DNA of 43,336 nt from Candidatus Geothermarchaeota archaeon (lineage in GTDB: Archaea > Thermoproteota > Nitrososphaeria > Geothermarchaeales > JDFR-13): positions 1 through 43,336 of the forward strand of contig WAJV01000071.1 in assembly GCA_015523725.1 (NCBI GenBank), read 5' to 3'. Position 1 is the first letter of the stretch. Every line of letters begins with the position of its first letter. Below the pieces are notes generated by a model. It was not told the DNA's origin, ran no database searches, and worked only from the letters and a program-made list of their open reading frames with translations. The translations under genes were made by a program, and so were the position numbers. Below are positions 8,517 to 17,333 of this stretch, piece after piece.

Positions 8517-9761
8517 TTAATGAGCCAAGACATTATAAACAGCATCTACATACACCAATAAAGATGACTTAAGATCCTCGACACTTATGTTTTCATTATA
8601 GCTATGTATATTGGAGGGATCTCCAGGTCCATATATAATCGCTTCCGACCCAACCTTCCTAAAATGTCTAGCATCAGTAGCCCCAGCCACTAAATGATGT
8701 TTAATATCTATACCAGCAACTTCCTTCCCAGATGATATTATAGAATGCACCAATTTACTCGATGGAGTGGTATATGACGGGTCGATTCCTTTCTCAGAAG
8801 TAATTTCCACACCTGCATATTTGGATAATATATCTGACAATAGCGACTTAAGTTGTGATAAAGTCATCCCTGGCGGAATCCTCATATCCATCTCGGCCTC
8901 AGCCCACGGTGCTACAACATTTACTTTATCACCACCCTTTATAACACCCACATTACAAGACAACGTCTTATATAGATTCCTAAGAGACTCTCTACCGAAT
9001 TTATTAGCTACAGCCTCACCACTTAAATCAACTATCTCAGCTAAATCACTTGGTGGCTCAACTACAATATCAGTCAATTTATATATCTCATCAATAACTT
9101 TAAACAACTTCATAATAGCATTTTCACCCACATGAGGAGAGAGACTAGCATGAGCTGGATAACCTTCCGCCCTCAAATTATAATGATAAATACCCTTCTC
9201 CCCAATCTCAACACGATATATTGTTGATGGCTCGGGAATCAATACATATTTTGGATGCACACCTAACTCATTAATCAAATACTTGGTACCCAAATCACTA
9301 CCAGTCTCCTCATCAGGAACCACAGATACACCTACTCTATATGGGATATTCTCCCAATATCGTGCCAATATCTCTATAACCTTAAGGATAACAGCGACTC
9401 CACCCTTCATATCACTGGCTCCCCTACCATACAGAAAACCATCCCGAACAACACCAGAGAAAGGGCCGTACCTCCATTTACCGGGATCACCAGGAGGAAC
9501 GACATCCACATGACCATTCATATGGAGGAAATCAACAGCACCATCTCCAATAAAAGCATATACAGTAATTACACCTTTCTTAGGCTCAATCACCTCATAA
9601 TTTATACCTATGGAATTGAAGAAATCCATTACATAACCAGCAACGTCACTCATATCACCAGGTGGATTAACACTAGGAATCTTCACTAAATCACTCGCCA
9701 ACTTGACTAATTCATCAAACTCATCCCTAGCCTTTCTAACTAAAAACCCCCTATCAACCAC
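8517..9761 (-). CDS. M20 family peptidase / ArgE-DapE-type deacylase
   Basis: About 414 residues. Metal-dependent amidohydrolase of the ArgE/DapE/ACY1 family. Visible: MNGHVDVVPPGD (first His/Asp ligands), GRGASDMKGG (bridging Asp), PDEETGSDLG (catalytic Glu pair), a dimerisation-domain region, and a C-terminal YGPGDPSNIHSYNE with the last His ligand. The substrate could be an N-acyl amino acid or a peptide. The frame is open upstream to an ATG at 9821, but those 20 codons fall inside a structured RNA and do not look like family sequence. GTG 9761 sits 26 bases after a TATA-like TTTTTAAG, giving a leaderless start, and is preferred. The gene is convergent with the UPF0173-like hydrolase. Confidence 0.85.
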   Translation of the reverse strand: MVDRGFLVRKARDEFDELVKLASDLVKIPSVNPPGDMSDVAGYVMDFFNSIGINYEVIEPKKGVITVYAFIGDGAVDFLHMNGHVDVVPPGDPGKWRYGPFSGVVRDGFLYGRGASDMKGGVAVILKVIEILARYWENIPYRVGVSVVPDEETGSDLGTKYLINELGVHPKYVLIPEPSTIYRVEIGEKGIYHYNLRAEGYPAHASLSPHVGENAIMKLFKVIDEIYKLTDIVVEPPSDLAEIVDLSGEAVANKFGRESLRNLYKTLSCNVGVIKGGDKVNVVAPWAEAEMDMRIPPGMTLSQLKSLLSDILSKYAGVEITSEKGIDPSYTTPSSKLVHSIISSGKEVAGIDIKHHLVAGATDARHFRKVGSEAIIYGPGDPSNIHSYNENISVEDLKSSLLVYVDAVYNVLAH

Positions 9762-9789
9762 TCTAAGAACCCCCAAAAACGACTTAAAA

Positions 9790-9866
9790 ATTTGTGCCCC
9801 GCATGACCGAGACCCTCTCATTAAAGGGAATATCCCCCAAGTCGAGGGCCCGTGAGTAGCGGGGCC
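9790..9866 (-). ncRNA. Candidate box H/ACA guide RNA (23S rRNA pseudouridylation)
   Basis: A G+C-rich island (about 63%) in an A+T-rich gap. On the minus strand it folds as an archaeal H/ACA RNA. The lower stem is GCCCCGC/GCGGGGC (9859-9865 with 9796-9802). The pocket has arms UACUCAC (9858-9852) and CGGUCAU (9809-9803). The upper stem is 8 bp, GGGCCCUC/GAGGGUCU (9851-9844 with 9817-9810). Tandem GA/UGA above it forms a kink-turn candidate under an apical GGGA-UAU-UCCC loop. ACA follows the lower stem directly (9795-9793), 14 bases from the pocket top, as the family requires. The arms complement GACCG-UN-GUGAG, and the archaeal 23S rRNA segment GACCGUCGUGAG fits with 5+5 pairs. A TATA-like TATTTAAG lies 26-30 bases upstream and U-rich sequence follows. 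Confidence 0.75.
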
Positions 9867-9891
9867 AATAAATTATATGATAAAAACAAAG

Positions 9892-9899
9892 CTTAAATA
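9892..9899 (-). promoter_or_regulatory. TATA box for the H/ACA RNA
   Basis: Reads TATTTAAG on the minus strand. Its centre is about 25-29 bases before the first paired base of the RNA at 9866, the normal archaeal TATA-to-start distance. Confidence 0.45.
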
Positions 9900-9922
9900 A
9901 TTTTAATCACGATACCACAAAA

Positions 9923-9930
9923 TTTATATA
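9923..9930 (+). promoter_or_regulatory. TATA box for the ECF S component
   Basis: TTTATATA, centred 32 bases before ATG 9959. With GGTG at 9947-9950 as ribosome-binding site, the leader would be only a few bases, so the upstream H/ACA element is not part of this transcript. Confidence 0.5.
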
Positions 9931-9958
9931 GAAACATGGATGACATGGTGAATTACCC

Positions 9959-10702
9959 ATGATGAGTCTAAAAGAAAGAATAAAAAAGAATCCAAATCTA
10001 TTCTTATCATACACCGCAATAATGACAGCACTAGTATTCGTATTTACAGTAATATTTAGTCTATATATACCGGAGACAGAGGGATATTTCAATATCGGTG
10101 AAACAGGAGTCTATATAGCCGCATTAACAGGCGGGCCATATGTAGGACTCATAGCCGGAGGAGTTGGATCAGCCTTAAGCGATGTGGCCCTAGGTTACAC
10201 ACATTATGCCCCCATAACATTAGTCGTTAAGGGAGCTGAAGGACTAATAGTGGGATACCTATATATATTAATAGCAAGATTCCTAAGTGATAGTAAAGCA
10301 GCTGGCATAGCAATAGGAGCACTACTATCATCTATCCTATATATATTAGGAAACATGTTCTACATGGGTAAAGCTGAAATAACAATAGGAATCATAACAC
10401 CATTAAATCTAGATGTCACGCTTAACCAAACAATATGGATAATAGGAGCCATATTAACATTCCTACTAATTATAGGAGTCTCATACTTCCAACCTAAATA
10501 CACTGCTTATGCAATATCAACAGTGGCTGGGGGACTAGAAATGGTCTTAGGATATTTCTTATATGAACAATTTATATATGGCCCTGGAGCAGTGGCAGAA
10601 GTTCCATTCAATATAATGCAAGTCATAATTGGAACCATATTAAGCCTAGCGATAATCAGCGCTCTAGAGAAAGTATGGAAACCAAGTATCACAACGTCTT
10701 AA
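9959..10702 (+). CDS. ECF transporter S component (vitamin uptake)
   Basis: 247 residues with about six membrane segments. The pattern FNIGETGVYIAALTGGPYVG, then GVGSALSDVALGY and VVKGAEGLIVGY, is characteristic of substrate-binding S components of energy-coupling-factor importers (the ECF_trnsprt/DUF1393-like group). Such proteins bind a vitamin or its precursor and dock on a shared ATPase/T module; no A or T component gene is present here, so they must be encoded elsewhere. The substrate is unassigned. Start ATG 9959 or 9962 follows GGTG at 9947. The stop overlaps the convergent Lrp-family gene by 14 bases. Confidence 0.78.
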   Translation: MMSLKERIKKNPNLFLSYTAIMTALVFVFTVIFSLYIPETEGYFNIGETGVYIAALTGGPYVGLIAGGVGSALSDVALGYTHYAPITLVVKGAEGLIVGYLYILIARFLSDSKAAGIAIGALLSSILYILGNMFYMGKAEITIGIITPLNLDVTLNQTIWIIGAILTFLLIIGVSYFQPKYTAYAISTVAGGLEMVLGYFLYEQFIYGPGAVAEVPFNIMQVIIGTILSLAIISALEKVWKPSITTS

Positions 10703-11114
10703 TTATATATACCGGTGAAGCTCTCTCAACCTCCTCCATCCTTCTAACCTTATTAAGAACGTCATAAGCTTCACTCTTAGATAGACACCTAGTAAGAACC
10801 AGTAAATCATACTCACTAGCTATGACATTAACCATCGAAACACCATCCATCCCCCTAATCTTCTCCCCCACCGTGATAGGGTCATACCCGGACTTGACCC
10901 TCACCATAATATAATAAGCACATGAATAACCTAAATTCGATGGATCAACTATAATAGAGAATTTTTTTATGACACCTAAATCGACCAACTTCTTAATTCT
11001 TTTATATACTGCCATATGACTAAGGCCCACCCGACTGGCTATCTCCCTAATAGAATATCTAGAATTCTCCTCCAGTAATCTAATTATCTCCCTATCCTTA
11101 TCATCCAGCATCAT
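10689..11114 (-). CDS. Lrp/AsnC family transcription regulator
   Basis: 141 residues. N-terminal winged helix (DREIIRLLEENSRYSIREIASRVGLSHMAVYKRIKKL, given in outline) and a C-terminal RAM ligand-binding domain (YDPITVGEKIRGMDGV, EYDLLVLTRC). It forms dimers or octamers that bind palindromic DNA and respond to amino acids or other small molecules. It is convergent with the ECF S component, so it is not clearly linked to it by operon. A TACAnTGTA dyad lies 11-20 bases before its start, a good place for autoregulation. ATG 11114 is immediately adjacent to a second ATG. Confidence 0.88.
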   Translation of the reverse strand: MMLDDKDREIIRLLEENSRYSIREIASRVGLSHMAVYKRIKKLVDLGVIKKFSIIVDPSNLGYSCAYYIMVRVKSGYDPITVGEKIRGMDGVSMVNVIASEYDLLVLTRCLSKSEAYDVLNKVRRMEEVERASPVYIIKTL

Positions 11115-11124
11115 ACTATATAGA

Positions 11125-11134
11125 TTACATTGTA
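11125..11134 (-). promoter_or_regulatory. TACAnTGTA operator candidate before the Lrp gene
   Basis: TACAATGTAA on the minus strand, a dyad TACA-A-TGTA. It lies between the likely TATA element and the Lrp-family start codon. The same ten bases occur in the thioredoxin and EF-2 upstream regions. Confidence 0.35.
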
Positions 11135-11188
11135 TACGATTAAAATAAATATAGAATTAATACAATATTTAACCTATATATATGTAAA

Positions 11189-12391
11189 CTATTCATATCT
11201 CAAAGCCTCCACGGGCATTATTTTAGATGCCCGGTATGCCGGTATGAATCCTCCGGCCACACCAACCAAAATCGCCATACCGATGGAGAAACCAATCAGC
11301 CATGGACTAATATCTGGAGAAGCATAAAGAACAACATTCCCAAGTCTAAAAGAACGGGAAGCCAATATATATGCCCCTACAGTACCTATGCCTATCCCAA
11401 TTAAACCTCCCAAAACACTCATCACTACAGATTCAGCCAGAATTAGAATCAAGATATGCTTACTGGAATAACCAATAGCCTTCAACACACCAATCTCCCT
11501 AGTCCTCTCTATAACTGATGTAAACATAGTAGCCATAATACCCGTGATAGCCACAATAAAAGCACTAATCGATAAAGTAAATAATAGAAAGTTAAGAGTG
11601 TTTATAACAGACCCAACTGAATGAGCAATACGTTCAAAGGCAACGACTTGAAGCAGCTCACGATATCTATTATTGATTTCATCTGTAACCTCAGCAATAT
11701 ATTCAGAGGACTTAACCGTTATTAAAACACCAGAATATTGATTTAAACCCAAGACAGTTCTACCAGCCTGTAGAGGAAGATAGATAGTTGCATCAGGATT
11801 CATAACTAAAGCATTACCGTATTCCTCCAATACACCAGAGACCCTAAAATTCAATATCTTTGTTTTAATCTTATCATCCTCGAGAACAACTGTTCTAACA
11901 TTAACCACACCGCCTACATCAACAAATTTCTTACCGTCATCATAAGCTATCTTATAACCCACTAGACATGTAGTATAAGCAGTCCTAGGCGGAATCTCAC
12001 CCTCCTTAATAGCCAAACTAGAAATAACTTTAAATAATTCCTCTATATCTACAGCATATATAGTCACATCCAACTCCTTACCATCACTACGTTTAAAAAC
12101 TCCTTTTACATTATAAAAAGGCGCTACCGAAGACACTCCCTTCAATCCTTTAAAATAACTAATATCAGATTCTTTTATCGAGTAAGATGTAGAGGGGAAA
12201 ACAACTATAGTATTCTCACCTAGTGAAGATAATTGCCCAATAATAACATTTGAATAGCCTTGGACGGTCCCTATGATAGCGACCATAGCAGCAGGGCCGA
12301 TGGCAATACCGATTATAGTTAAAATAGCCCTAACACGCCTTTCCCTCAAAATACTGACTGCAAACCTCAGCACATCTACAGGGGATATCAA
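11189..12391 (-). CDS. MacB/FtsX-type ABC transporter permease
   Basis: 400 residues. The four-helix MacB/LolC topology is clear: a first membrane segment near residues 15-45 (LTIIGIAIGPAAMVAIIGTV), a large external domain of about 210 residues, then three C-terminal segments. The FtsX core has TREIGVLKAIGYSSKHIL and ends with FIPAYRASKIMPVEALRYE. MacB-type transporters do not pass substrates through the bilayer; they drive extracytoplasmic mechanical work. It is the last gene of a three-gene operon, with a 4-base ATGA overlap with the giant surface protein. The ATPase is the first gene. Confidence 0.9.
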   Translation of the reverse strand: MISPVDVLRFAVSILRERRVRAILTIIGIAIGPAAMVAIIGTVQGYSNVIIGQLSSLGENTIVVFPSTSYSIKESDISYFKGLKGVSSVAPFYNVKGVFKRSDGKELDVTIYAVDIEELFKVISSLAIKEGEIPPRTAYTTCLVGYKIAYDDGKKFVDVGGVVNVRTVVLEDDKIKTKILNFRVSGVLEEYGNALVMNPDATIYLPLQAGRTVLGLNQYSGVLITVKSSEYIAEVTDEINNRYRELLQVVAFERIAHSVGSVINTLNFLLFTLSISAFIVAITGIMATMFTSVIERTREIGVLKAIGYSSKHILILILAESVVMSVLGGLIGIGIGTVGAYILASRSFRLGNVVLYASPDISPWLIGFSIGMAILVGVAGGFIPAYRASKIMPVEALRYE

Positions 12392-15300
12392 GGAACTCCA
12401 CCGGAAACCCTTTTACTAACGACATAGACACGATAAATTAAGTACAAAGAAATTATTATAAATATGGCAGTGACTGCTATTGCATATACCCTCCATATAT
12501 CCTCAAAAAGATAAGCTAATAATCCACCTCCTCCACCGCCCTCAACAGGTCTCTCAATAACAGATACCCTAAACGGATATTCAAGATCAATTTCCTCATT
12601 AAACACATTGAAATACCGCACCCTTAATATACCACTAACTTCACCTACCTTACTACCCACACCAAAATAAACGGTGAAAGGTATCTGGGATCCCTCCTCA
12701 ATATCTCCCAAAAAAGTATGACTATCACTACCGAGGACTAATCCATTACCAACAACTTCAACCTCCACATTCTTAGCAGTAGCATCACCAACATCAACTA
12801 AAGTAGCAGAAATAGATACAGTATCATTCACATATGCCGGCGATGGAGAGATACTAATGTCTATCAACTTAAGCTTAGGCATACCCTCAATATATAATAT
12901 CACTGTCTGATTTATGCTAGCTCTATTACCAATCGGGTCTGTATACAAAATATACACTATAGCAGGTATTCCCCCGGCTATTGATGACTCAGGACTTATA
13001 CTAGCACGCCAAGTTAGAGTCGCCTTACCACCAGGAGGAAGATAATCTAGATGCTTCACGGAAGATGAGAAAGCAACAAGCTGATTTACACTATAAATAG
13101 AAACATATATATCATATAACTCACCTGAGCCGGGATTCTCGATAGTTATACTTACATTCGACACTCTTTCACCAAGAATAATTCTAGACATTGATTCATT
13201 GACCACAATATAACCCGTCTTACCAAATATAGAGAAATTAACCAGGTCTCTAATCACCCTCTCCACTCCCCATACATCAATGAAATGGAGAGAAATATTT
13301 AGAATATATTCCCCTACTTTTGTCGAATTCAATATTCGAACAGGAGCAGAGAATATAATATAATCACCTTTTGAAACCTCATTACCTTGGCCTACTGGTA
13401 AATTAGATAACAACGCTGGATTACTGAGCAGTTGATTAATATCTGAGACTGATGTTAGTATATATGGAGTAATATTTAATGTACTTGAGTTACTATACAG
13501 AGACATAAATCCAGGAGGAAATCGAAGAGTAGCGTAGACCCCATCCATACTATCATATATGTTATTCAGATAAACTATGTTTAGGGTGGCTGATCCACCT
13601 GGTCCAGGAGACTCCCCCTGCCAAAAATACCCTAAATAATCTATGCCACTTAAGTCATCTATGTATACATTTAGGCTAAAATACTCCGTGACTTTAACAC
13701 CGTCCCCACCACTCATTAGAAGATATGTAACTCCAATTGTAATATTATGATAGCCCGGATGAGCCGATGAAGAAATATTAATAGGCATATTAACGGAAAA
13801 AGAACCATAGGAGGGTACCGGGCCCTCTACATATACAGAATTAACTCCATCCACAAACTTTACATCCCTATCTCCAACCAACCTAAATGTCAATGAATTA
13901 ACGGGATAAGGAGCATAACTAGCAAATGTCAATACTAGAACCGCATTATCCGTATCGGGATACACAGGATAACCATTCAACCACTCATATTGAGTTAATT
14001 CCAAATAGGATGAGGAAAGCGGTGGAGGTGACACATACAGATTTATATCAATATCTCTACTAAAGTTTAACTCAGCACCATATATCGATACACTAAATCT
14101 AATAATTAGACTAGCGATATAATTACCTGGATCCACATTGCCAATATCTATATAAAATACACCAGTTTGAAAAGCCCCAACAGGTATATTAGGCGATATA
14201 CTTGTATTAAGAGACTTACTAGACATTCCCATTGGTAGAGCAATAGAAGCATAAACACCATTAATATCGTAAGGCCCCTCATTAAAAATAGTTATTGATA
14301 ATACATTATTTTCAGAAAGCGGATATACATTAACTGGTTCACCCGATCCCCAATGAGACTCTATCAACTCCACATTACTAGCAAACAAAGTCGGATCGAG
14401 GACATATACAACAAATCGTGTACTGAATGATTTTACAGAATTGATATTATTTGGTGAGACTACATATCTTAAGCTAAGATTCATTATATAATTACCAGGA
14501 CTAATATTTCGAGAAATGTCAAATGTGAATGTAATTCTGAACCTAGTGCCAGGTGCAATGTTTTCTTGATCAATATTAACACCTTTAAGTATAAAACCAT
14601 CCGAAGAATTTATTGATGGAGACAAGCCAAATATATCCTCCTCCCCTTTATACAAAAAATCTACCGCCAAAACAATATTCTTAGAACCAGGTACTGGTAA
14701 AGCCGCCCCACCAGAATATAACCATTCATAATCGATTAAATCAAAATCAGACGTATATTCATTTATAATTATTGGAATAGATAAATTCTGCCTAACAATT
14801 ATGCTAGATGAACCTATATTACCTACTCCACTAACTATGACAGTAGCATTATATATACCCCCATTAATAGAATCTGATACATATAATGGCCCTAAATCAA
14901 TATCTATAAAATCACCAAAACCATATACGCCTCCAACGGTTGAATTTATAATTTTCCTACCAAACTGGGTCTTAATACAATTAGGCAAATATACTTCAAC
15001 ATGAATATTGCTTACTTGAAAACGTCCCAAATTAATAAGTGTAATTCTTGCATATACCCCTTTAGAACCTGGATATACTTTATCCACACCGACCCAACCG
15101 AAGTCATAGAACTGTATTGAGGGATAATATGGATCATAAATCTGAATACTCACAGACAATATCTTCGAATACTCTTTCTTAGCTCCACCATACCCCGTAA
15201 ATGTAAAATTCATCTTCAAAGTCTCATAATAATTCATGCTAGGATAATCAGCATCAATATCTACACCTGAATATACTAATTCAAACACCTCCCCAGGAGC

Positions 15301-15996
15301 AATATTCTCTACATTATAACTTAACCTATTTGGATAGAAGGGAGGATTCAATAATAGATAACCAGTTAATCCATCAATAGACTCATCACCTAAATTCTTA
15401 ACCTTTATATGGAGCGTTAAATCCCGAGAGGGGGAGGTGGGATTCACTAATTCATCACCAGCCGTCCAAAACAAATCAACAATGTTAAAATTGAAACTTG
15501 GAAAATCAGAAATAACAATCTTCACATCATTAAGAATATAAGACTGAGTCACTAAAACACTTGAGTTGATATAAGTATAAGTCAAATTAATAGAGGCATA
15601 ATATACACCGGGAGAAACGTTATCCAAAATATTTAAAACATATCTTAACCTAAAGACCTCACCACTCTTAACATAATTTCTAGTATAAGATCCATTCGAT
15701 ACATATCCAGTAGAGACAGCGTAATTATCTCCGTAAATATTAGTAATCCCAGTCGGAAGCGATATATTACCATAAATTGATTCAATTCGATACGGATTAT
15801 TATTAAGCACCTCAATAATCAAAACAACATTTCTACTTCCAGGATAAACCCTTTGGGGATTATCAACCGACCCCCAAAAACTATCAACATATGTAAAGCT
15901 AGAGCCAAATACCTTATATGAATTAGTTCCATAAAAAGGAACAACTAAATACAAAAACAAACAAAACAAAACAAATATTAATAACCTTCTCCCCAT
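12388..15996 (-). CDS. Giant surface protein with about nine Ig-like repeats
   Basis: 1,202 residues from ATG 15996, which has AGGTGG at good spacing; a GTG at 16005 is the longer alternative. Signal segment (RRLLIFVLFCLFLYLVVPF), then about nine repeats of roughly 110-130 residues, each opening with an aromatic-W motif and a Pro-Gly turn (DSFWGS...VYPGS, DLFWTA, YDFGWVG...VYPGS, YEWLYSG, ESHWGSG, YEWLNGYPVYPD, GYFWQG). The last is CARDB-like (ISISPSPAYVND). A C-terminal membrane anchor lies near residues 1165-1190 (VYAIAVTAIFIIISLYLIY). It resembles the COG1361/NEW3 group. Many NxS/T sequons suggest N-glycosylation. It is encoded between the ATPase and permease genes, so it is probably the extracytoplasmic partner of the complex. 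Confidence 0.82.
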   Translation of the reverse strand: MGRRLLIFVLFCLFLYLVVPFYGTNSYKVFGSSFTYVDSFWGSVDNPQRVYPGSRNVVLIIEVLNNNPYRIESIYGNISLPTGITNIYGDNYAVSTGYVSNGSYTRNYVKSGEVFRLRYVLNILDNVSPGVYYASINLTYTYINSSVLVTQSYILNDVKIVISDFPSFNFNIVDLFWTAGDELVNPTSPSRDLTLHIKVKNLGDESIDGLTGYLLLNPPFYPNRLSYNVENIAPGEVFELVYSGVDIDADYPSMNYYETLKMNFTFTGYGGAKKEYSKILSVSIQIYDPYYPSIQFYDFGWVGVDKVYPGSKGVYARITLINLGRFQVSNIHVEVYLPNCIKTQFGRKIINSTVGGVYGFGDFIDIDLGPLYVSDSINGGIYNATVIVSGVGNIGSSSIIVRQNLSIPIIINEYTSDFDLIDYEWLYSGGAALPVPGSKNIVLAVDFLYKGEEDIFGLSPSINSSDGFILKGVNIDQENIAPGTRFRITFTFDISRNISPGNYIMNLSLRYVVSPNNINSVKSFSTRFVVYVLDPTLFASNVELIESHWGSGEPVNVYPLSENNVLSITIFNEGPYDINGVYASIALPMGMSSKSLNTSISPNIPVGAFQTGVFYIDIGNVDPGNYIASLIIRFSVSIYGAELNFSRDIDINLYVSPPPLSSSYLELTQYEWLNGYPVYPDTDNAVLVLTFASYAPYPVNSLTFRLVGDRDVKFVDGVNSVYVEGPVPSYGSFSVNMPINISSSAHPGYHNITIGVTYLLMSGGDGVKVTEYFSLNVYIDDLSGIDYLGYFWQGESPGPGGSATLNIVYLNNIYDSMDGVYATLRFPPGFMSLYSNSSTLNITPYILTSVSDINQLLSNPALLSNLPVGQGNEVSKGDYIIFSAPVRILNSTKVGEYILNISLHFIDVWGVERVIRDLVNFSIFGKTGYIVVNESMSRIILGERVSNVSITIENPGSGELYDIYVSIYSVNQLVAFSSSVKHLDYLPPGGKATLTWRASISPESSIAGGIPAIVYILYTDPIGNRASINQTVILYIEGMPKLKLIDISISPSPAYVNDTVSISATLVDVGDATAKNVEVEVVGNGLVLGSDSHTFLGDIEEGSQIPFTVYFGVGSKVGEVSGILRVRYFNVFNEEIDLEYPFRVSVIERPVEGGGGGGLLAYLFEDIWRVYAIAVTAIFIIISLYLIYRVYVVSKRVSGGVP

Positions 15997-16009
15997 CGAA
16001 ATCACCCAC

Positions 16010-16747
16010 CTAAATTAAATTAAAAATAGATTTAGACCTATCCGGCCTAACCTCACCCCTAATAACACCATCCCTAATCAATAATATCCTCTTTGCACAA
16101 TTGGCAATATCATGAGCATGTGTAACCATTACAATCGTCTTACCCATCTTATTCAATCGCTCAAAAGTCTCCATTATAATTTTCGAGGAAGCAGTATCAA
16201 GATTCCCAGTAGGCTCATCGGCCAATATTATATCAGGGTCCCCAACTATAGCCCTAGCTATAGCAACCCTCTGCTGCTGCCCACCCGATAACTGCGTAGG
16301 CCTTTTATATAACCACTCTCTATCTCCACCTATCTTCTCCAATGCCTCAATAACCATTTTCACCCTCCTACTCCTAGGTATACCTCTAATAACTAAAGGC
16401 AATTCTATATTTTCCAACACACTCATACGATTAACCAAATTATACTGTTGGAACACAAACCCTAGCTTCTTATTCCTAAGCCTAGACAATTCCTCATCAC
16501 TTAAAAGAGAAGTGTCAATTCCCTCAATATACACCTTCCCCATAGTAGGCCTATCCAATAAACCAATCATGTTCAACAAGGTGGTTTTCCCGTGGCCGGA
16601 GGGGCCCATAATCGCAACATAATCCCCCCTATCAATATCAAGGGATATTCCATTCAAAGCCCTAAATTCTAAACCGTCGCCCATCCTATAAATCTTATAC
16701 ACATTCTCTAGCCTAATAGCCGGAATAGCCTCCTCCATCCCCATCAT
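16010..16747 (-). CDS. LolD/MacB-type ABC transporter ATPase
   Basis: About 245 residues. Walker A is GPSGHGKTT (His where Ser is usual), Q-loop FQQYN, signature LSGGQQQRVAIARAI, Walker B IILADEPTGNLD and H-loop VTHAHD. This matches the MacB/LolD ATPase group that pairs with FtsX-like permeases. It is the first gene of the operon; the surface-protein gene follows within a few bases. A TATA box TATATATA at 16781-16788 predicts a start site near 16759, so ATG 16747 (or 16744) fits better than the upstream ATG at 16771. Confidence 0.9.
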   Translation of the reverse strand: MMGMEEAIPAIRLENVYKIYRMGDGLEFRALNGISLDIDRGDYVAIMGPSGHGKTTLLNMIGLLDRPTMGKVYIEGIDTSLLSDEELSRLRNKKLGFVFQQYNLVNRMSVLENIELPLVIRGIPRSRRVKMVIEALEKIGGDREWLYKRPTQLSGGQQQRVAIARAIVGDPDIILADEPTGNLDTASSKIIMETFERLNKMGKTIVMVTHAHDIANCAKRILLIRDGVIRGEVRPDRSKSIFNLI

Positions 16748-16780
16748 CTTAAAACCTTGAAGCATGAACATACTAGAATC

Positions 16781-16788
16781 TATATATA
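16781..16788 (-). promoter_or_regulatory. TATA box of the ABC operon
   Basis: Alternating TA run (TATATATA) about 37-40 bases before the preferred ATPase start. It gives a predicted transcript start near 16759 and a leader of about 12 bases. Confidence 0.4.
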
Positions 16789-16851
16789 GTTAATCATATA
16801 ATTAATTTAGATAAGTAATTAACATTATCGATATGTTCTTTATATACTGTG

Positions 16852-16875
16852 TACAATGTAAACAAAATATATAAA
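16852..16875 (+). promoter_or_regulatory. Thioredoxin promoter with TACAnTGTA dyad
   Basis: TACAATGTAA at 16852-16861 directly upstream of a TATA box TATATAAA at 16868-16875. The predicted transcript start is near 16897, giving an almost leaderless message from GTG 16901 or a 13-base leader for ATG 16910. A site just upstream of the BRE/TATA position is typical for an archaeal activator. Confidence 0.45.
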
Positions 16876-16900
16876 TAAGTTAGATATAAAGAAAGAAATA

Positions 16901-17329
16901 GTGATTAAAATGGAGGACGAGGAAATTAAGAAGCTATTAGGCAAGAAATACCGTGAACTACTCAATAGTTTAATGGAGTCAAGTCACAGTGAAGAAATTG
17001 AAGAGATAGTATACAATGTCACCGATAGAGACTTCCAGGAAAAAGTGATTAATAAATCTCATAAAAAACCAGTCGTAGTTGATTTCTGGGCGCCATGGTG
17101 CGGTCCATGTCGAATACTTAGCCCAGCTATTGAGAGAGCGGTAAGGAAATTCGACGGACAAGTCTATTTAGCCAAGATGAATGTTGATGAGAACCCAGTA
17201 ACAGCATCTCAATTCGGCATAATGAGTATACCGACAGTGATTATGTTTAGAGGAGGTAGACCAGTTGACCATTTTATAGGAGCAGTCCCTGAGCCATTCA
17301 TTATAGAATGGATAAAAAGAAATCTATAA
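16901..17329 (+). CDS. trxA: Thioredoxin
   Basis: 142 residues. The active site WCGPC is at residues 66-70 and the cis-Pro loop at SIPTVIMF. It reduces disulfides in the cytoplasm; no signal peptide is present. The family core is about 105 residues, so the first 35 residues are an extra acidic, helical extension (EEIKKLLGKKYRELLNSLM) as found in some archaeal thioredoxins. GTG 16901 is the longest start and matches the TATA distance; ATG 16910 is possible. It is convergent with the SPFH gene, 4 bases away. Confidence 0.93.
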   Translation: MIKMEDEEIKKLLGKKYRELLNSLMESSHSEEIEEIVYNVTDRDFQEKVINKSHKKPVVVDFWAPWCGPCRILSPAIERAVRKFDGQVYLAKMNVDENPVTASQFGIMSIPTVIMFRGGRPVDHFIGAVPEPFIIEWIKRNL

Positions 17330-17333
17330 GTAA

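Noticed and set aside
9761-9821. Upstream extension of the M20 peptidase to ATG 9821
   Set aside because: The 20 codons lie in the structured RNA and its U-rich tail, and do not resemble the family N-terminus; a TATA-like element lies between.
9796-9865. A tRNA-like 7-bp acceptor stem 70 bases apart
   Set aside because: No T-loop (TTCRANY), no anticodon arm and no D-arm pattern on either strand; the H/ACA fold explains all parts.
9796-9960. A riboswitch in the leader of the ECF S component
   Set aside because: The TATA box at 9923-9930 puts the transcript start after the structured element, and the fold matches H/ACA rather than a thiamine pyrophosphate riboswitch (no matching core).
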